This document shows, one piece after another, positions 28,362 through 37,221 of a stretch of DNA of 64,000 nucleotides. Location of the stretch: positions 1 to 64,000 of the forward strand of contig JAEWLW010000050.1 of NCBI GenBank assembly GCA_023457355.1, given 5' to 3'. The notes below the pieces were generated by a model. The model did not search any database. It saw only the letters and a program-made list of their open reading frames with translations, and had not been told where the DNA came from. The position numbers and the translations under genes are program-made. This stretch comes from Bacillota bacterium. GTDB taxonomy: Bacteria; Bacillota; Clostridia; Oscillospirales; Ruminococcaceae. The stretch's first letter is position 1, and each line of letters opens with the position of its first letter.

Positions 28362-29396
28362 TTGCCCAAGTTTCTGAACATGCTGGGGCTGTTCCTAAAA
28401 AACCAGCTTAAGAGCGGCGCCTTTTGGGCGAGCCTGACTGTGTTGCTGCTTCTGTTTGGCAGTTTTGCACTGCTTTGCCCGCAATCACAGCCCGCATCAG
28501 CCAAAATCGGGCTGATGTATGGCCCCGATGATAACGCCTTGCAAGCCGCCTGTGCGCCACTGCTGGGCTCAGATACGCTGCACTTCGTTTACTATCCGCC
28601 CGAAGGATTGCCGGCCATGCAGCAGGATGTGCGCGCCGGTGCGCTGCATTGCGCCTACCGCATAACAAAAGGCGCGCACCCGCCCATCACTGTTTATGAA
28701 AACGAAGGCGCGTTCCTCACCCCTGTAACCGATGAGCTGGTGTTTGCGGCCTGGTTCGAGACACAGCTTCCGCAAATCACCCTCTCAACCGCCCAAAGAC
28801 TCGGGCTTTACGACCAACAGCGCATTTTAACCGAAATGCAACGGTTACAGGCACGGCGTATTGTGCTGGAACCGATATTAACGCTAAACGCCGCAGCCGC
28901 GCCGTCGGCTTCGGACGCTATCAGCCTGACACCGCTGTTTTATGCGGTGCTTATCCCCTTATTTTTGCTTTGCTGTGCCTTTTCGGCACTTTTATCGCCG
29001 GGGCACGAACAAGAGCTGGTAGCGCTTTTAAAGCTGAGCTGCCCCGCCCCTCGCATAGCGGCAGCTGCCGCCGCACTGTCCCAAATACTGTTGTTTGCCG
29101 CAATGCCAACGCTCTGTGAGCTGCTGCTGATGCTTTTGGGCATCAAAACGGGCTATTCCCTGTCTGCCCATTTCGCGCTGACCGGCCTGCTGGCAATTTT
29201 AGCAACCATTTTAGTTTTTATGCTCTCCCGGGTACGCTCCAGCGCCACATTATTGTTTATCATGGTGCTGTGGGCCGCCTGCTCGGTCGTTTTTTCGGGG
29301 GCTATGATCTCGCCTGAAGTTTTTGGCGCCTTTGGGTTGCTGAAATATCTTTCACCCCAGTGGTACCTGCTGCGGCTCATGACCGCGCTTAGCTGA
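28362..29396 (+). CDS. ABC-2 type permease-like membrane protein, second subunit
   Basis: A 344-residue protein with the same layout as its upstream neighbour. A membrane helix lies near the N-terminus (about 18-36), then an external domain beginning PASAKIGLMYGPDDNALQAAC, and several C-terminal helices (PLFYAVLIPLFLLCCAFSALL and onward). The TTG start at 28362 follows AAAGGGGG with good spacing and lies one base after the preceding stop; an ATG at 28380 is the alternative. It likely pairs with the gene before it and the ATPase at 24379. Confidence 0.65.
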   Translation: MPKFLNMLGLFLKNQLKSGAFWASLTVLLLLFGSFALLCPQSQPASAKIGLMYGPDDNALQAACAPLLGSDTLHFVYYPPEGLPAMQQDVRAGALHCAYRITKGAHPPITVYENEGAFLTPVTDELVFAAWFETQLPQITLSTAQRLGLYDQQRILTEMQRLQARRIVLEPILTLNAAAAPSASDAISLTPLFYAVLIPLFLLCCAFSALLSPGHEQELVALLKLSCPAPRIAAAAAALSQILLFAAMPTLCELLLMLLGIKTGYSLSAHFALTGLLAILATILVFMLSRVRSSATLLFIMVLWAACSVVFSGAMISPEVFGAFGLLKYLSPQWYLLRLMTALS

Positions 29397-29424
29397 TGGC
29401 GAACAGACTGACTGATGAACGTTA

Positions 29425-29457
29425 AAGCGGACGCCGGTTTTGCTCCGTCGTCCGCTT
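29425..29457. terminator. Bidirectional terminator between convergent genes
   Basis: AAGCGGACG (29425-29433) pairs with CGTCCGCTT (29449-29457). It lies between the permease gene stop and the HD-protein stop on opposite strands. Confidence 0.7.
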
Positions 29458-29460
29458 GAT

Positions 29461-29883
29461 TTATTCCAGTATTTTCAATGCCGCCGCATATTTTTTCAGA
29501 CGTTCGCGCGTTTTTTCAGATTCATCCTTTAACCTGGCCAAATCGCTGTTATGCTTTAGGTCTGCCAGCTTCACCGCCCGTGCAATCGGGTTTCCCTTTA
29601 GCGCGTTAATATAATCCATATAGGGCATGCTCTTGTCGTGTGTCAATAGCCGCACCGCCTCAACGGCCTCGGGCGAAAAACCGGCCTTTTCCAAATCGGC
29701 AAGGGTAACCGGCGTATCCTCCACAACGTCGTGCAACAGCGCCGCCACAATCTCGCTTTCGGTATGCATTTGCTCCGCGAGGTGCAGCGGGTGGAAAATG
29801 TAAGGTACGCCGCTTCGGTCCAACTGACCATGATGTGCCGAATAAGCCAACAGCATAGCCCTCCTGGTCTGTGCGGTATACAG
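29461..29883 (-). CDS. HD domain protein, (p)ppGpp hydrolase-like
   Basis: A 140-residue stand-alone HD domain like the hydrolase half of RelA/SpoT. Seen: the AYSAHHGQLDRSGVPYIFHPLHLA segment with the first His; the HD pair in ALLHDVVEDTPVTLADLEKAGF; and the later NPIARAVKLADLKHNSDL (Asp/Asn of the family). There is no synthetase domain. It probably degrades an alarmone or other nucleotide. The ATG at 29883 follows GGGGGCGAG; an in-frame start at 29916 is the alternative. Single-gene unit. Confidence 0.82.
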   Translation of the reverse strand: MYTAQTRRAMLLAYSAHHGQLDRSGVPYIFHPLHLAEQMHTESEIVAALLHDVVEDTPVTLADLEKAGFSPEAVEAVRLLTHDKSMPYMDYINALKGNPIARAVKLADLKHNSDLARLKDESEKTRERLKKYAAALKILE

Positions 29884-30120
29884 CATAAACTCGCCCCCAT
29901 CTAATGCCCGCCCCATGCCAAAGCCTGAACCGGTACGATTGGCCTTGCGGGCGTCCCTTGCGCCTGCGGCCCTAAAAATTGGTTACACGCCCGGCCTCTT
30001 TGAAGGGACGGACGTATACAAAAACCATCATATATTTCTGACAAAGTATAGCACAAGCCGACAAACAGGTCAAAGAAAATCTTTTCAGGCCGCTCTTTTT
30101 GTGCGCATACCGGTGAGATG

Positions 30121-30152
30121 TGGTATAATAGCCCCAAAACGGCTATTATACC
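30121..30152. promoter_or_regulatory. Palindrome containing TATAAT on both strands
   Basis: Perfect 12-base arms GGTATAATAGCC (30122-30133) and GGCTATTATACC (30141-30152), 7-base loop. On the plus strand TG-G-TATAAT forms an extended -10 element (30121-30129) that may drive the U32 gene. The same motif reads TATAAT on the minus strand, toward the HD-protein gene. Confidence 0.45.
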
Positions 30153-30197
30153 CGGATTAGTGCGCGACGGCTCGCCCCTTAACGGGGCAACCGCCTT

Positions 30198-30267
30198 TTG
30201 ATGCGCAATTTTACCAATGCACATGCGCTTACAGTCTCTTGGCGCTGTTGCGTCTCAAAAACAGAAC
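30198..30267 (+). other. Possible structured leader upstream of the U32 gene
   Basis: GCGCTGTT and AACAGCGC form an 8-base inverted repeat, and the flanking GATGCGC and GCGCATC could close a larger multi-stem fold. It lies about 70-140 bases before the U32 start. No known RNA family was recognised. Confidence 0.3.
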
Positions 30268-30335
30268 AGCGCATCAAGAATAAGCTGTCGCTTAAATAAT
30301 AGATATCATTAATATGACCAAAGTTAGGAGTCGCT

Positions 30336-32405
30336 ATGAATCGACCTGAAATTCTTGCCCCCGCCGGCAGTCTGGAATCACTGCGGGCCGCTGTAAACTG
30401 TGGTGCCAACGCCGTTTATCTCGGCGCCAAAGCACTTAACGCCCGACGAAACGCGGGTAACTTTGATGACGCAACACTTGCCGAGGCGGTGGACTACGCG
30501 CATCTGCATGGTGTTAAAATTTTACAGACGCTCAATATCGTTATGTTTGACCATGAGACCGATGAGCTGCTGCACGCCGCTGAGAATGCGGCAAAACTCG
30601 GTGTGGACGCGGCCATCGTGCAGGACTGGGGCGTGCTGTCGCTGCTTAAATCAACGGTGCCGGAGCTGCCCCTCTACGCCTCGACACAAATGGCGGTGCA
30701 TAATCTTTCCGGTGCTAAAATGGCGGAAAAGATGGGCTGCAAGCGGGTGGTACTGGCCCGCGAACTTTCAGCCGACGAAATTGCGCACATTGTGCAGAAC
30801 ATTTCGGCGCAAACTGAGGTGTTTGTACACGGCGCGCTTTGCATGAGCGTTTCGGGCCAGTGCTACCTGTCCTCCATGCTGGGCGGGCGCAGCGGCAACC
30901 GCGGCCTGTGCGCACAGCCCTGCCGCCTGCCCTTTGCCTGCGAAAACAGCAGCCACGCGCTGTCGCTAAAGGACCTCTCACTGATTGAGCGCGTACAGGA
31001 ACTCGCGGCGCTTGGCGTCAGCTCACTTAAAATTGAGGGCCGGATGAAGCGTCCGGAATATGTCGCCGCCGCCGTTACAGCGCTGCGTCAGGCGCTCGAC
31101 GGTGAGGCGCCCGATATCGGCCGCCTTCGGTCGGTATTTTCGCGCAGCGGGTTTACCACCGGCTATTTTGATGCGAGGCGCGACAAAATGATGTTTGGCA
31201 TTCGCCAAAAAGATGATGTCACCGCCGCGACGGGGGTGCTGGGCGAGCTGGCGCAGCTGGCCGGGCGCGACATCGGCGCGGTGGCGGTTGAGGCCGCCTT
31301 CACTGCCTATGAAAACGAACCTATTTCTCTCGCCCTGCGCGATCAAGACAAGAACAGCGTCTTTGTCGAAGGGGATATTCCGCAGGCGGCGCACACGAAA
31401 CCCACCGATACCGACCGTGTTCGTCAGAGCCTTTTAAAAACCGGCGGCACGCCCTTTCACTTTATGGACCTGGATATCGCCCTTTCAGACGGGCTGATGA
31501 TTCCGGTATCACAGTTAAACGCACTGCGGCGCACGGCTTTTGAGCAGCTTTCGGCCTTGCGGTGTGCACCGCGCCCCCTGCGGTTTGATGCTGCGCGCGC
31601 CGTTCTGCCCGCCGATACATCCGCCACGCCGCCACGGCCCGCACTGCGCGTGCGCTGCCGGGCGAACCAGCTTACCAAGCCACTGCTTGATGACTGCGAA
31701 AGTGTTATTCTGCCGCTTTCAGAAGCTGCGGAAGGTATTCGTCTTGGTGTGCCCCCACAGCGTATTATCGCGGAAATCCCCCGCATCCTGTTCACCGGCG
31801 AGGACCAGGTGGCCCGACAGCTCAAAGGTCTGCGCGCGCTGGGCGTCACCCGTGTCTGGTGCGGCAATATCGGCGCCATCTGGCTGGCAAAAGAGGCAGG
31901 GCTGACAATCTGCGGCGGCTGGTCGCTGAATCTTACGAATTCTCACGCCTTGCAGGCGGCAGCGCAAATGGGCCTGACGGACGTCGAATTATCCTTTGAG
32001 CTCTCCCTTCCACAGGCAAAACAGCTGCACCGCCCGCTGCCGTTGGGCCTTGTGGCTTATGGTTCACTGCCGCTGATGGCTTTTCGAAACTGTCCGGTAC
32101 GCGCTCAAATTGGCTGCGCCCGGTGCGACCGCAAGCAAACCCTCACCGACCGCAAGGGCATCGCTTTTACGGTGCGGTGCGACGCCTTTAACGCGCAAAC
32201 CGGCGCCAGCGCACTTTATAACTCTGTTCCGCTCTATCTGGCCGACCGCCGGGACGAGTTGACCGGCCTTTCGTTTGTGACACTCTGGTTCACCGATGAG
32301 ACGTCGGTACAATGTCAGCGCGTTGCCGCCGCTTACGCCGGGCGCGCTGATGCGACGCCCCCCAAGGATTATACCCGCGGCCTTTATTACCGCACGGTTT
32401 TATAA
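30336..32405 (+). CDS. U32 family peptidase-like RNA hydroxylation protein
   Basis: A 689-residue protein of the peptidase U32 family with the C-terminal DUF3656-type extension. MNRPEILAPAGSLESLRAAVNCGANAVYLG starts the TIM-barrel domain. The family signature lies around VHGALCMSVSGQCYLSSMLGG and RGLCAQPCRLPF, with its Cys cluster. Characterised homologues of this kind (RlhA, TrhO/TrhP groups) hydroxylate rRNA or tRNA rather than cleave protein; length and the extension fit the RlhA-like subset. TTAGGAG precedes the ATG. It is followed after 11 bases by a HAD phosphatase gene. Confidence 0.88.
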   Translation: MNRPEILAPAGSLESLRAAVNCGANAVYLGAKALNARRNAGNFDDATLAEAVDYAHLHGVKILQTLNIVMFDHETDELLHAAENAAKLGVDAAIVQDWGVLSLLKSTVPELPLYASTQMAVHNLSGAKMAEKMGCKRVVLARELSADEIAHIVQNISAQTEVFVHGALCMSVSGQCYLSSMLGGRSGNRGLCAQPCRLPFACENSSHALSLKDLSLIERVQELAALGVSSLKIEGRMKRPEYVAAAVTALRQALDGEAPDIGRLRSVFSRSGFTTGYFDARRDKMMFGIRQKDDVTAATGVLGELAQLAGRDIGAVAVEAAFTAYENEPISLALRDQDKNSVFVEGDIPQAAHTKPTDTDRVRQSLLKTGGTPFHFMDLDIALSDGLMIPVSQLNALRRTAFEQLSALRCAPRPLRFDAARAVLPADTSATPPRPALRVRCRANQLTKPLLDDCESVILPLSEAAEGIRLGVPPQRIIAEIPRILFTGEDQVARQLKGLRALGVTRVWCGNIGAIWLAKEAGLTICGGWSLNLTNSHALQAAAQMGLTDVELSFELSLPQAKQLHRPLPLGLVAYGSLPLMAFRNCPVRAQIGCARCDRKQTLTDRKGIAFTVRCDAFNAQTGASALYNSVPLYLADRRDELTGLSFVTLWFTDETSVQCQRVAAAYAGRADATPPKDYTRGLYYRTVL

Positions 32406-32416
32406 AAGGAGGAATT

Positions 32417-33073
32417 ATGGCACTACAGTACACCAACCTGCTTTTTGATCTGGATGGAACACTGACTGATTCTGAGGAAGGCATCGTCAAGTGTGTTCAA
32501 CACAGCCTGCGCCCCTTTGGCATTGAAGAAAACGACGCCTTCGTGCTGCGCAGCTTTATCGGGCCGCCGCTAAGGGATTCTTATAAGCGGCTCTACGGCT
32601 TCACCGAGGAACAAATAACAGCGGCCATCGACCTTTTTCATGTGCGCTTTGACGCGGTCGGAAAATTCGAAAACCGCCCTTATAACGGCATCGCTGAATT
32701 ACTGTCACGCCTGAAGGATACGGGCTGCCGCCTGATGCTGGCCACCTCGAAACCGGAGCATTTTGCGCAACAGATTATGGACCATTTTGAGCTGGCGCCC
32801 TATTTCGATTTTATCTGCGGCGCGGTCGGCGAGGGCGAGCGGCAGGAAAAGCAGGACGTCATTCGCGAGATCCTGCGGATTTATCCGCTGCTCAACCGCG
32901 ATAATACCATCATGATTGGCGACCGCAAGTATGATGTCGAGGGTGCGGCGCGCTGCGGCCTGGACTGCATCGGCGTTTCCTACGGCTTTGGCGGCCGCAG
33001 CGAGTTGTTGGCCGCCGGGGCTGCATACATAGTTGAAACGGTTGCGGCATTGGGTGCGTTGCTGCTTGCTTAA
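32417..33073 (+). CDS. HAD family hydrolase (phosphoglycolate phosphatase-like)
   Basis: A 218-residue HAD-superfamily phosphatase. Motif I LLFDLDGTLTDSEEG has the nucleophile Asp, motif II is MLATSK, and motifs III/IV are KQDVIREIL and TIMIGDRKYDVEGAARCG. The cap is the C1 type of the Gph/PGP group. The substrate is unknown; phosphoglycolate or a nucleotide are typical. Placed 11 bases after the U32 gene with AAAAGGAGG, so probably co-transcribed. Confidence 0.9.
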   Translation: MALQYTNLLFDLDGTLTDSEEGIVKCVQHSLRPFGIEENDAFVLRSFIGPPLRDSYKRLYGFTEEQITAAIDLFHVRFDAVGKFENRPYNGIAELLSRLKDTGCRLMLATSKPEHFAQQIMDHFELAPYFDFICGAVGEGERQEKQDVIREILRIYPLLNRDNTIMIGDRKYDVEGAARCGLDCIGVSYGFGGRSELLAAGAAYIVETVAALGALLLA

Positions 33074-33260
33074 CCGGATTGCTCACCTGCAGGCGAGCGC
33101 TCCGGCGCACTTTGTGCGCCTCGACGCGAAAGTGGGGGGCGCCGCCGGGCCGCTTAGCGGCTAAACGGCTTCGCTGGTCTCTGCGGGCGTGGATGCCCGC
33201 AGCGGCTCCCGCCGTTCTTTCACGCTGCCCCCATTTCTTCTCCTTAAAGAAAATGTTGCG

Positions 33261-33522
33261 CAAATCAAGAGTTTGGTCAAGCTTTTTCAAAAGCTTGCAG
33301 GGTCTTGGTGGCGCCACAGCGGGCATCCATGCCGCCCGCTGTGATAAGCGAAGCCAAGCTGCCGTGAGCGCACCTATATGCGAGCGATCCGGACCGCGTC
33401 CCAAACCGTATTGTATCGTCATATACGCGCAGGAGAGGGTGCAAAAACAGTCCAGTGGACTGTTTTTGCGGGCAGAACCCTCTCTCATGTCGCGATAAGC
33501 GGCATTCGTTTTATGCAAATTG
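33261..33522 (+). repeat. Dispersed repeat, family 2, copy A
   Basis: Two blocks are shared with 51851-52038. One is around GCTTTTTCAAAAGCTTGCAGGG. The other contains a palindrome with perfect 13-base arms, GCAAAAACAGTCC (33441-33453) / GGACTGTTTTTGC (33457-33469), followed by AACCCTCTC, ATGTCGC and ATAAGCGGCAT. The copies differ in the middle, where this one is longer. No coding potential; it may form a strong RNA hairpin downstream of the HAD gene. Confidence 0.7.
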
Positions 33523-33553
33523 CTAAGCCTCTACCACTTTATTGGCATCTGTA

Positions 33554-33592
33554 AAAACGGCCTGCCTGCTCTATAAGCAGACAGGCCGTTTT
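33554..33592 (-). terminator. Terminator of the DUF896/prmC operon
   Basis: AAAACGGCCTG / CAGGCCGTTTT with further pairing CTGCT/AGCAG inside; the minus-strand 3' arm runs into TTTTT. It is 42 bases past the DUF896 stop and can also act on plus-strand transcripts. Confidence 0.8.
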
Positions 33593-33633
33593 GGGCATTT
33601 ATGCATTTATGACGGGTACTTTCACCACTGTTT

Positions 33634-33858
33634 CTAACACGGCGGCAGTGCCTCGCCTTTTCTTTTGAGTTTGGATTTATGGCCTTTTTCATCCATGATA
33701 TACGTATTATCCAGCTGTACCACCAAACTGCGACGATAGCTTTCAATATATTCTCGGCGCAAGGCGTCGCGCTCGGCCAATTCGGCCGGGCTTAGCGTTT
33801 CGCCCGCTTTGACTCTGCGGGCAAATTCGTTGATGCGGTCTATTTTATTCTGTTCCAA
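33634..33858 (-). CDS. DUF896/YnzC family protein
   Basis: A 74-residue small cytoplasmic protein of the YnzC/DUF896 family. It starts as a two-helix hairpin: KIDRINEFARRVKAGETLSPAELAERDALRREYIESYRRSL. The function is unknown; members are common in Bacillota and some are SOS-regulated. TTG start with AAGGAG upstream. It is the last gene of the minus-strand operon that begins at the lipoprotein gene. Confidence 0.9.
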   Translation of the reverse strand: MEQNKIDRINEFARRVKAGETLSPAELAERDALRREYIESYRRSLVVQLDNTYIMDEKGHKSKLKRKGEALPPC

Positions 33859-33898
33859 GGCAACTGCTCCTTAAACTTAGCAATATAAATAAAGCCAT

Positions 33899-34735
33899 TC
33901 AGGGGCGCACCGGGCAGCGCCCGTAAACACAGCGGTCAATTCCGCTCAAATCTTTGGCAAAGCTGATGCTGTGATAACCCTGTTCCGCCATTATGTCGGC
34001 CACCTGCCGCGCCTGCTGCCACCCCACCTCAAACAGCAACAGGCCGTTCGGCAGCAATAATTCTCTGGCGCTTTGTGCGATACTCCGGTAAAAAACCAGT
34101 CCATCGTCACCGCCATCCAACGCCATTTGTGGTTCATAGCGCACCGGTTCGGGCAGCTCCGTCAATTCCCGGGCGGTCAGATAGGGCGGGTTGGAGATAA
34201 TCATATCCAACTGTGGCAGTGCAAGCGGCAAAAGGTCGCCGAGCACATCGGCCTCCAGCACCCTAATGCGCGGGCAGTCCTTCGTGTTTTCCCGCAAATA
34301 CCGCAGCGCCTCTTTTGAGAGCTCCAGCGCATACACGTCGCAGTCCGGTAAATTCTGTGCCACAGCCAGCGAAATGGCGCCGCTTCCGGCACAAAAATCG
34401 GCGATTTTACACACGGGCTGCTGTGACAGAAAACCCAGGGCAACATCCACCAGCGTTTCGGTATCGGGGCGTGGAATCAGCACTCCCTCGCCAACTTTAA
34501 GCGGTATGGAGTAAAACTCCCACTCGCCCAAAAGGTATTGAAGCGGATAGCCTTCTGTCAGCCGTCTGACCTTTTGCGAAAAAATCAGCGCGTCGTCGGC
34601 CGCGACTTCATCGTTAGGCCGGGTATGCTGTGCCTGTGCCCCAAACTGGGCATAAAAAAGCTGCGAGAGGTCAAAATCCGCCGTATCGTGCGTCAGTTTT
34701 TTGCGGCATTGAAGATATAACTGAGAAACGGTCAT
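33899..34735 (-). CDS. prmC: Peptide chain release factor N5-glutamine methyltransferase PrmC
   Basis: A 278-residue enzyme that methylates the GGQ glutamine of RF1/RF2. The catalytic NPPY motif (IISNPPYLTARELTEL), the SAM motif IADFCAGSGAISLAVAQ and the N-terminal helical domain (TVSQLYLQCRKKL) are present; length is normal. No clear ribosome site precedes the ATG, so it may rely on translation of the DUF1385 gene, which ends ten bases upstream. In many Clostridia it also follows a DUF1385 gene. Confidence 0.94.
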   Translation of the reverse strand: MTVSQLYLQCRKKLTHDTADFDLSQLFYAQFGAQAQHTRPNDEVAADDALIFSQKVRRLTEGYPLQYLLGEWEFYSIPLKVGEGVLIPRPDTETLVDVALGFLSQQPVCKIADFCAGSGAISLAVAQNLPDCDVYALELSKEALRYLRENTKDCPRIRVLEADVLGDLLPLALPQLDMIISNPPYLTARELTELPEPVRYEPQMALDGGDDGLVFYRSIAQSARELLLPNGLLLFEVGWQQARQVADIMAEQGYHSISFAKDLSGIDRCVYGRCPVRP

Positions 34736-34744
34736 CGCTAAACA

Positions 34745-35677
34745 TTACCACCTGTCGTCTTCCTGTTTCTGCGGGATGCAGGGCTTCATTGCGGCAATAG
34801 CCGTCTCAATCTCTGCCACATCCGGCTCGTTGGTCGTCAGCCGCTGGAGCCACAGCCCCGGCGCCGAGATAATCCGCGTGCAAAGGGTGTCGTAGCGCCC
34901 TGCCAGCTTGATAATCTCATAGGCGATGCCGACCACCAGCGGCAGGCAGACCAGCTTTAATGCGATGCGCACCAGAAGGTTATTCCAGGTGACAAGCGAA
35001 AAAACCAGTGCCGATACCACCAGCACAATCAAAATAAAGCTGGTACCGCAGCGCGGGTGAAACCGCGAATGCTTGGCAACATTTTCAGGGATCAGCGCTT
35101 CTCCTGCCTCATAGCAGGCGATGGTTTTGTGCTCGGCCCCGTGATATTCAAACACGCGGTGAATTTCGGGCATGCGGCTGACCAGAAAAAGATAAACCAA
35201 AAAGATACCAATTTTAACAACCGCTTCAATCAGGGATAACACCAGCCGCACGGCGACAAAAGGCCGGACCAGCCCGATGAGAAAGGTTGGCAGCACCATA
35301 AACAGCGCCACCGCCAGCAACACGCCGAGCACACCGGCAATACCAGCCAGAACCTTTGAAAAATTTTCGCCAAACCAGTCCATCAGCTTTTTTTCAAAGC
35401 CGCTGGGTTCTTCTTCAAAGCCGGCAATATCCGCCGATTTCATCAGGCATTTATAGCTGACCGCCATACTGTCAAAAAAGTTGAATACCCCTCGTATTAT
35501 AGGCGTCTTTTTATACCAGGGTTTGGGCCCCGCTTCGGTTTTCCATTCGGAAATATCCAGCTCTCCGTTGGGCTTGCGCACCGCCATAGCGGTGGTATAG
35601 GGCCCGCGCATCATCACGCCTTCTATAAGGGCACTGCCGCCTATTGAAGTTTTTTTACGTTCATTTGTACTGCTCAA
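34745..35677 (-). CDS. DUF1385 membrane protein (YqhQ-like)
   Basis: A 310-residue polytopic protein of the YqhQ family. Typical are GGSALIEGVMMRGP near the N-terminus and EYHGAEHKTIACYE...HPRCGTSF in the central part, with four or more membrane segments. The role is unsettled; the gene is regularly linked to prmC in Bacillota. TTG start, with GGAGGAA upstream overlapping the end of the histidine kinase gene. Confidence 0.9.
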   Translation of the reverse strand: MSSTNERKKTSIGGSALIEGVMMRGPYTTAMAVRKPNGELDISEWKTEAGPKPWYKKTPIIRGVFNFFDSMAVSYKCLMKSADIAGFEEEPSGFEKKLMDWFGENFSKVLAGIAGVLGVLLAVALFMVLPTFLIGLVRPFVAVRLVLSLIEAVVKIGIFLVYLFLVSRMPEIHRVFEYHGAEHKTIACYEAGEALIPENVAKHSRFHPRCGTSFILIVLVVSALVFSLVTWNNLLVRIALKLVCLPLVVGIAYEIIKLAGRYDTLCTRIISAPGLWLQRLTTNEPDVAEIETAIAAMKPCIPQKQEDDRW

Positions 35678-35682
35678 TATGA

Positions 35683-37131
35683 TTATTCCTCCCCGCCCGG
35701 TTCAGGCGTCTTCTGCTTAAGCTGCTCATAAAGGGATGCATTGGGGATCCGAATGGTCACGGTGGTTCCTTCACCCAAAACCGACGTCACTTCAAGCGTT
35801 CCCATAAATGCGGCCACAATTTCATCGGCCACAGCAAGGCCAATTCCCGAGCCGCGCCGCGTCAGGTTGGCCTTGTAGAACTTTTTCTTTATTTTGGGCA
35901 GATCCTCCGGGCTGATGCCACAGCCGGTATCCGCCACCGAAATAATAAAAGAACCGTTTTGCTGCCGGGCCGCCACCTTAACGCTGCCGCCGGCATCGGA
36001 ATATTTGATGGCGTTATCAATGATATTGATAAACACCTGACGCAGGCGGTTCTTATCGGCCATAACAACCGCCGCCTCAATCTGTTCGTCATAGGTCAGG
36101 GTAATTTCTTCACGGCGGGCTTTTTCGGTGTACATCAGCACCGCCTCTTCAAGTTCGGCCAACAGGTCAATCCGTTCAATAACCAGCTTAAAGCGTCCGG
36201 ACTGCATGCGCGAAAAATCGAGCAGCTCCTCCACCATCATGGCCAGGCGGTCGGTCTCATTGATAATGACCTGCATCCCCTTCTGCACCGTTTCGCGGTC
36301 GTTCGCATCGGCGTCACGGATTGTCTCACCCCAGCCTTTGATCGCGGTGAGCGGCGTGCGCAGCTCATGAGAAACGGACGAAATAAACTCGTTTTTCAGC
36401 TTTTCGGAGTTACCCAACTCCTCGGCCATATAGTTGATGGTCTCACACAAATCGCCGATTTCGTCTTCGTTGCGGCTCACCAGCCGGGTGGCAAAGTCGC
36501 CCTGCGCAATTTTACGCGCTGTCTTGCCGATTTCGCCCACCGGTATGACGATGGAACTGATGAAATAGGAGCCAGAAAGCACCATGAAAAAGATGATGGC
36601 AACACCAAACACCACCGCTACTGTGATGATGGTGAAAATCAGGTTATCCACCTTGGCCAGCGAAACCACCAGACGCACCGCGGTGATGCTTTCGTCATTG
36701 ACCGGCGCAATACAGCTGACGGCCATAATATTCTCTTCGCCGATGCGCCCCTGAAAGCGCCCCACACCGTCGGAAGCGGAAAGCGCCGTCTTAAAATCGG
36801 GCATCTCAATTTTTTCGGTAACCGGAAACCCTGATGATGTGGTGGTAATGCCGCCATAGGCATCCACCGCCATCAGCTCCATCCGGTCCCGCAGCTCAAA
36901 ATTCTCAATCAGGCTGCGCACCTCGCGCTGATAATCGGTCGACGGATCGGTGGCATACTTCGCCAGTAACGTGCTGACGGTGTTCGCCTGAGAAACCAGC
37001 GTCTGCTGCACTGAGGAATAATAAAACGTCCGCACCGCCAATATGGTCGCAACCTCGATAAACACCAATATGACCAAAATAATGCCAAGGCTGCCCGTTA
37101 GCCAGCGGGTGGTTATTTTTCTCTGCGCCAT
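35683..37131 (-). CDS. Sensor histidine kinase with HAMP domain (PhoR/WalK-like)
   Basis: A 482-residue membrane kinase. The first membrane helix is at about 12-35, with an external sensor domain of about 130 residues and a second helix at about 165-190. HAMP follows, then the phosphoacceptor motif SSVSHELRTPLTAIKGW, and ATP-binding N, G1 and G2 boxes NIIDNAIKYSDAGG, DTGCGISPEDL and GSGIGLAVADEI. The partner is the response regulator encoded just upstream. GGAGGAGG precedes the ATG. The signal is unknown. Unlike WalK there is no obvious PAS domain. Confidence 0.93.
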   Translation of the reverse strand: MAQRKITTRWLTGSLGIILVILVFIEVATILAVRTFYYSSVQQTLVSQANTVSTLLAKYATDPSTDYQREVRSLIENFELRDRMELMAVDAYGGITTTSSGFPVTEKIEMPDFKTALSASDGVGRFQGRIGEENIMAVSCIAPVNDESITAVRLVVSLAKVDNLIFTIITVAVVFGVAIIFFMVLSGSYFISSIVIPVGEIGKTARKIAQGDFATRLVSRNEDEIGDLCETINYMAEELGNSEKLKNEFISSVSHELRTPLTAIKGWGETIRDADANDRETVQKGMQVIINETDRLAMMVEELLDFSRMQSGRFKLVIERIDLLAELEEAVLMYTEKARREEITLTYDEQIEAAVVMADKNRLRQVFINIIDNAIKYSDAGGSVKVAARQQNGSFIISVADTGCGISPEDLPKIKKKFYKANLTRRGSGIGLAVADEIVAAFMGTLEVTSVLGEGTTVTIRIPNASLYEQLKQKTPEPGGEE

Positions 37132-37221
37132 GGGCCTCCTCCTAATCGTGTTTTTGCAGCCGCGCGGCTGTGTTTTGGTTGCCGAAACGGCAGCCGGTTA
37201 AGTCAGCCCGCGAAAACCGCA

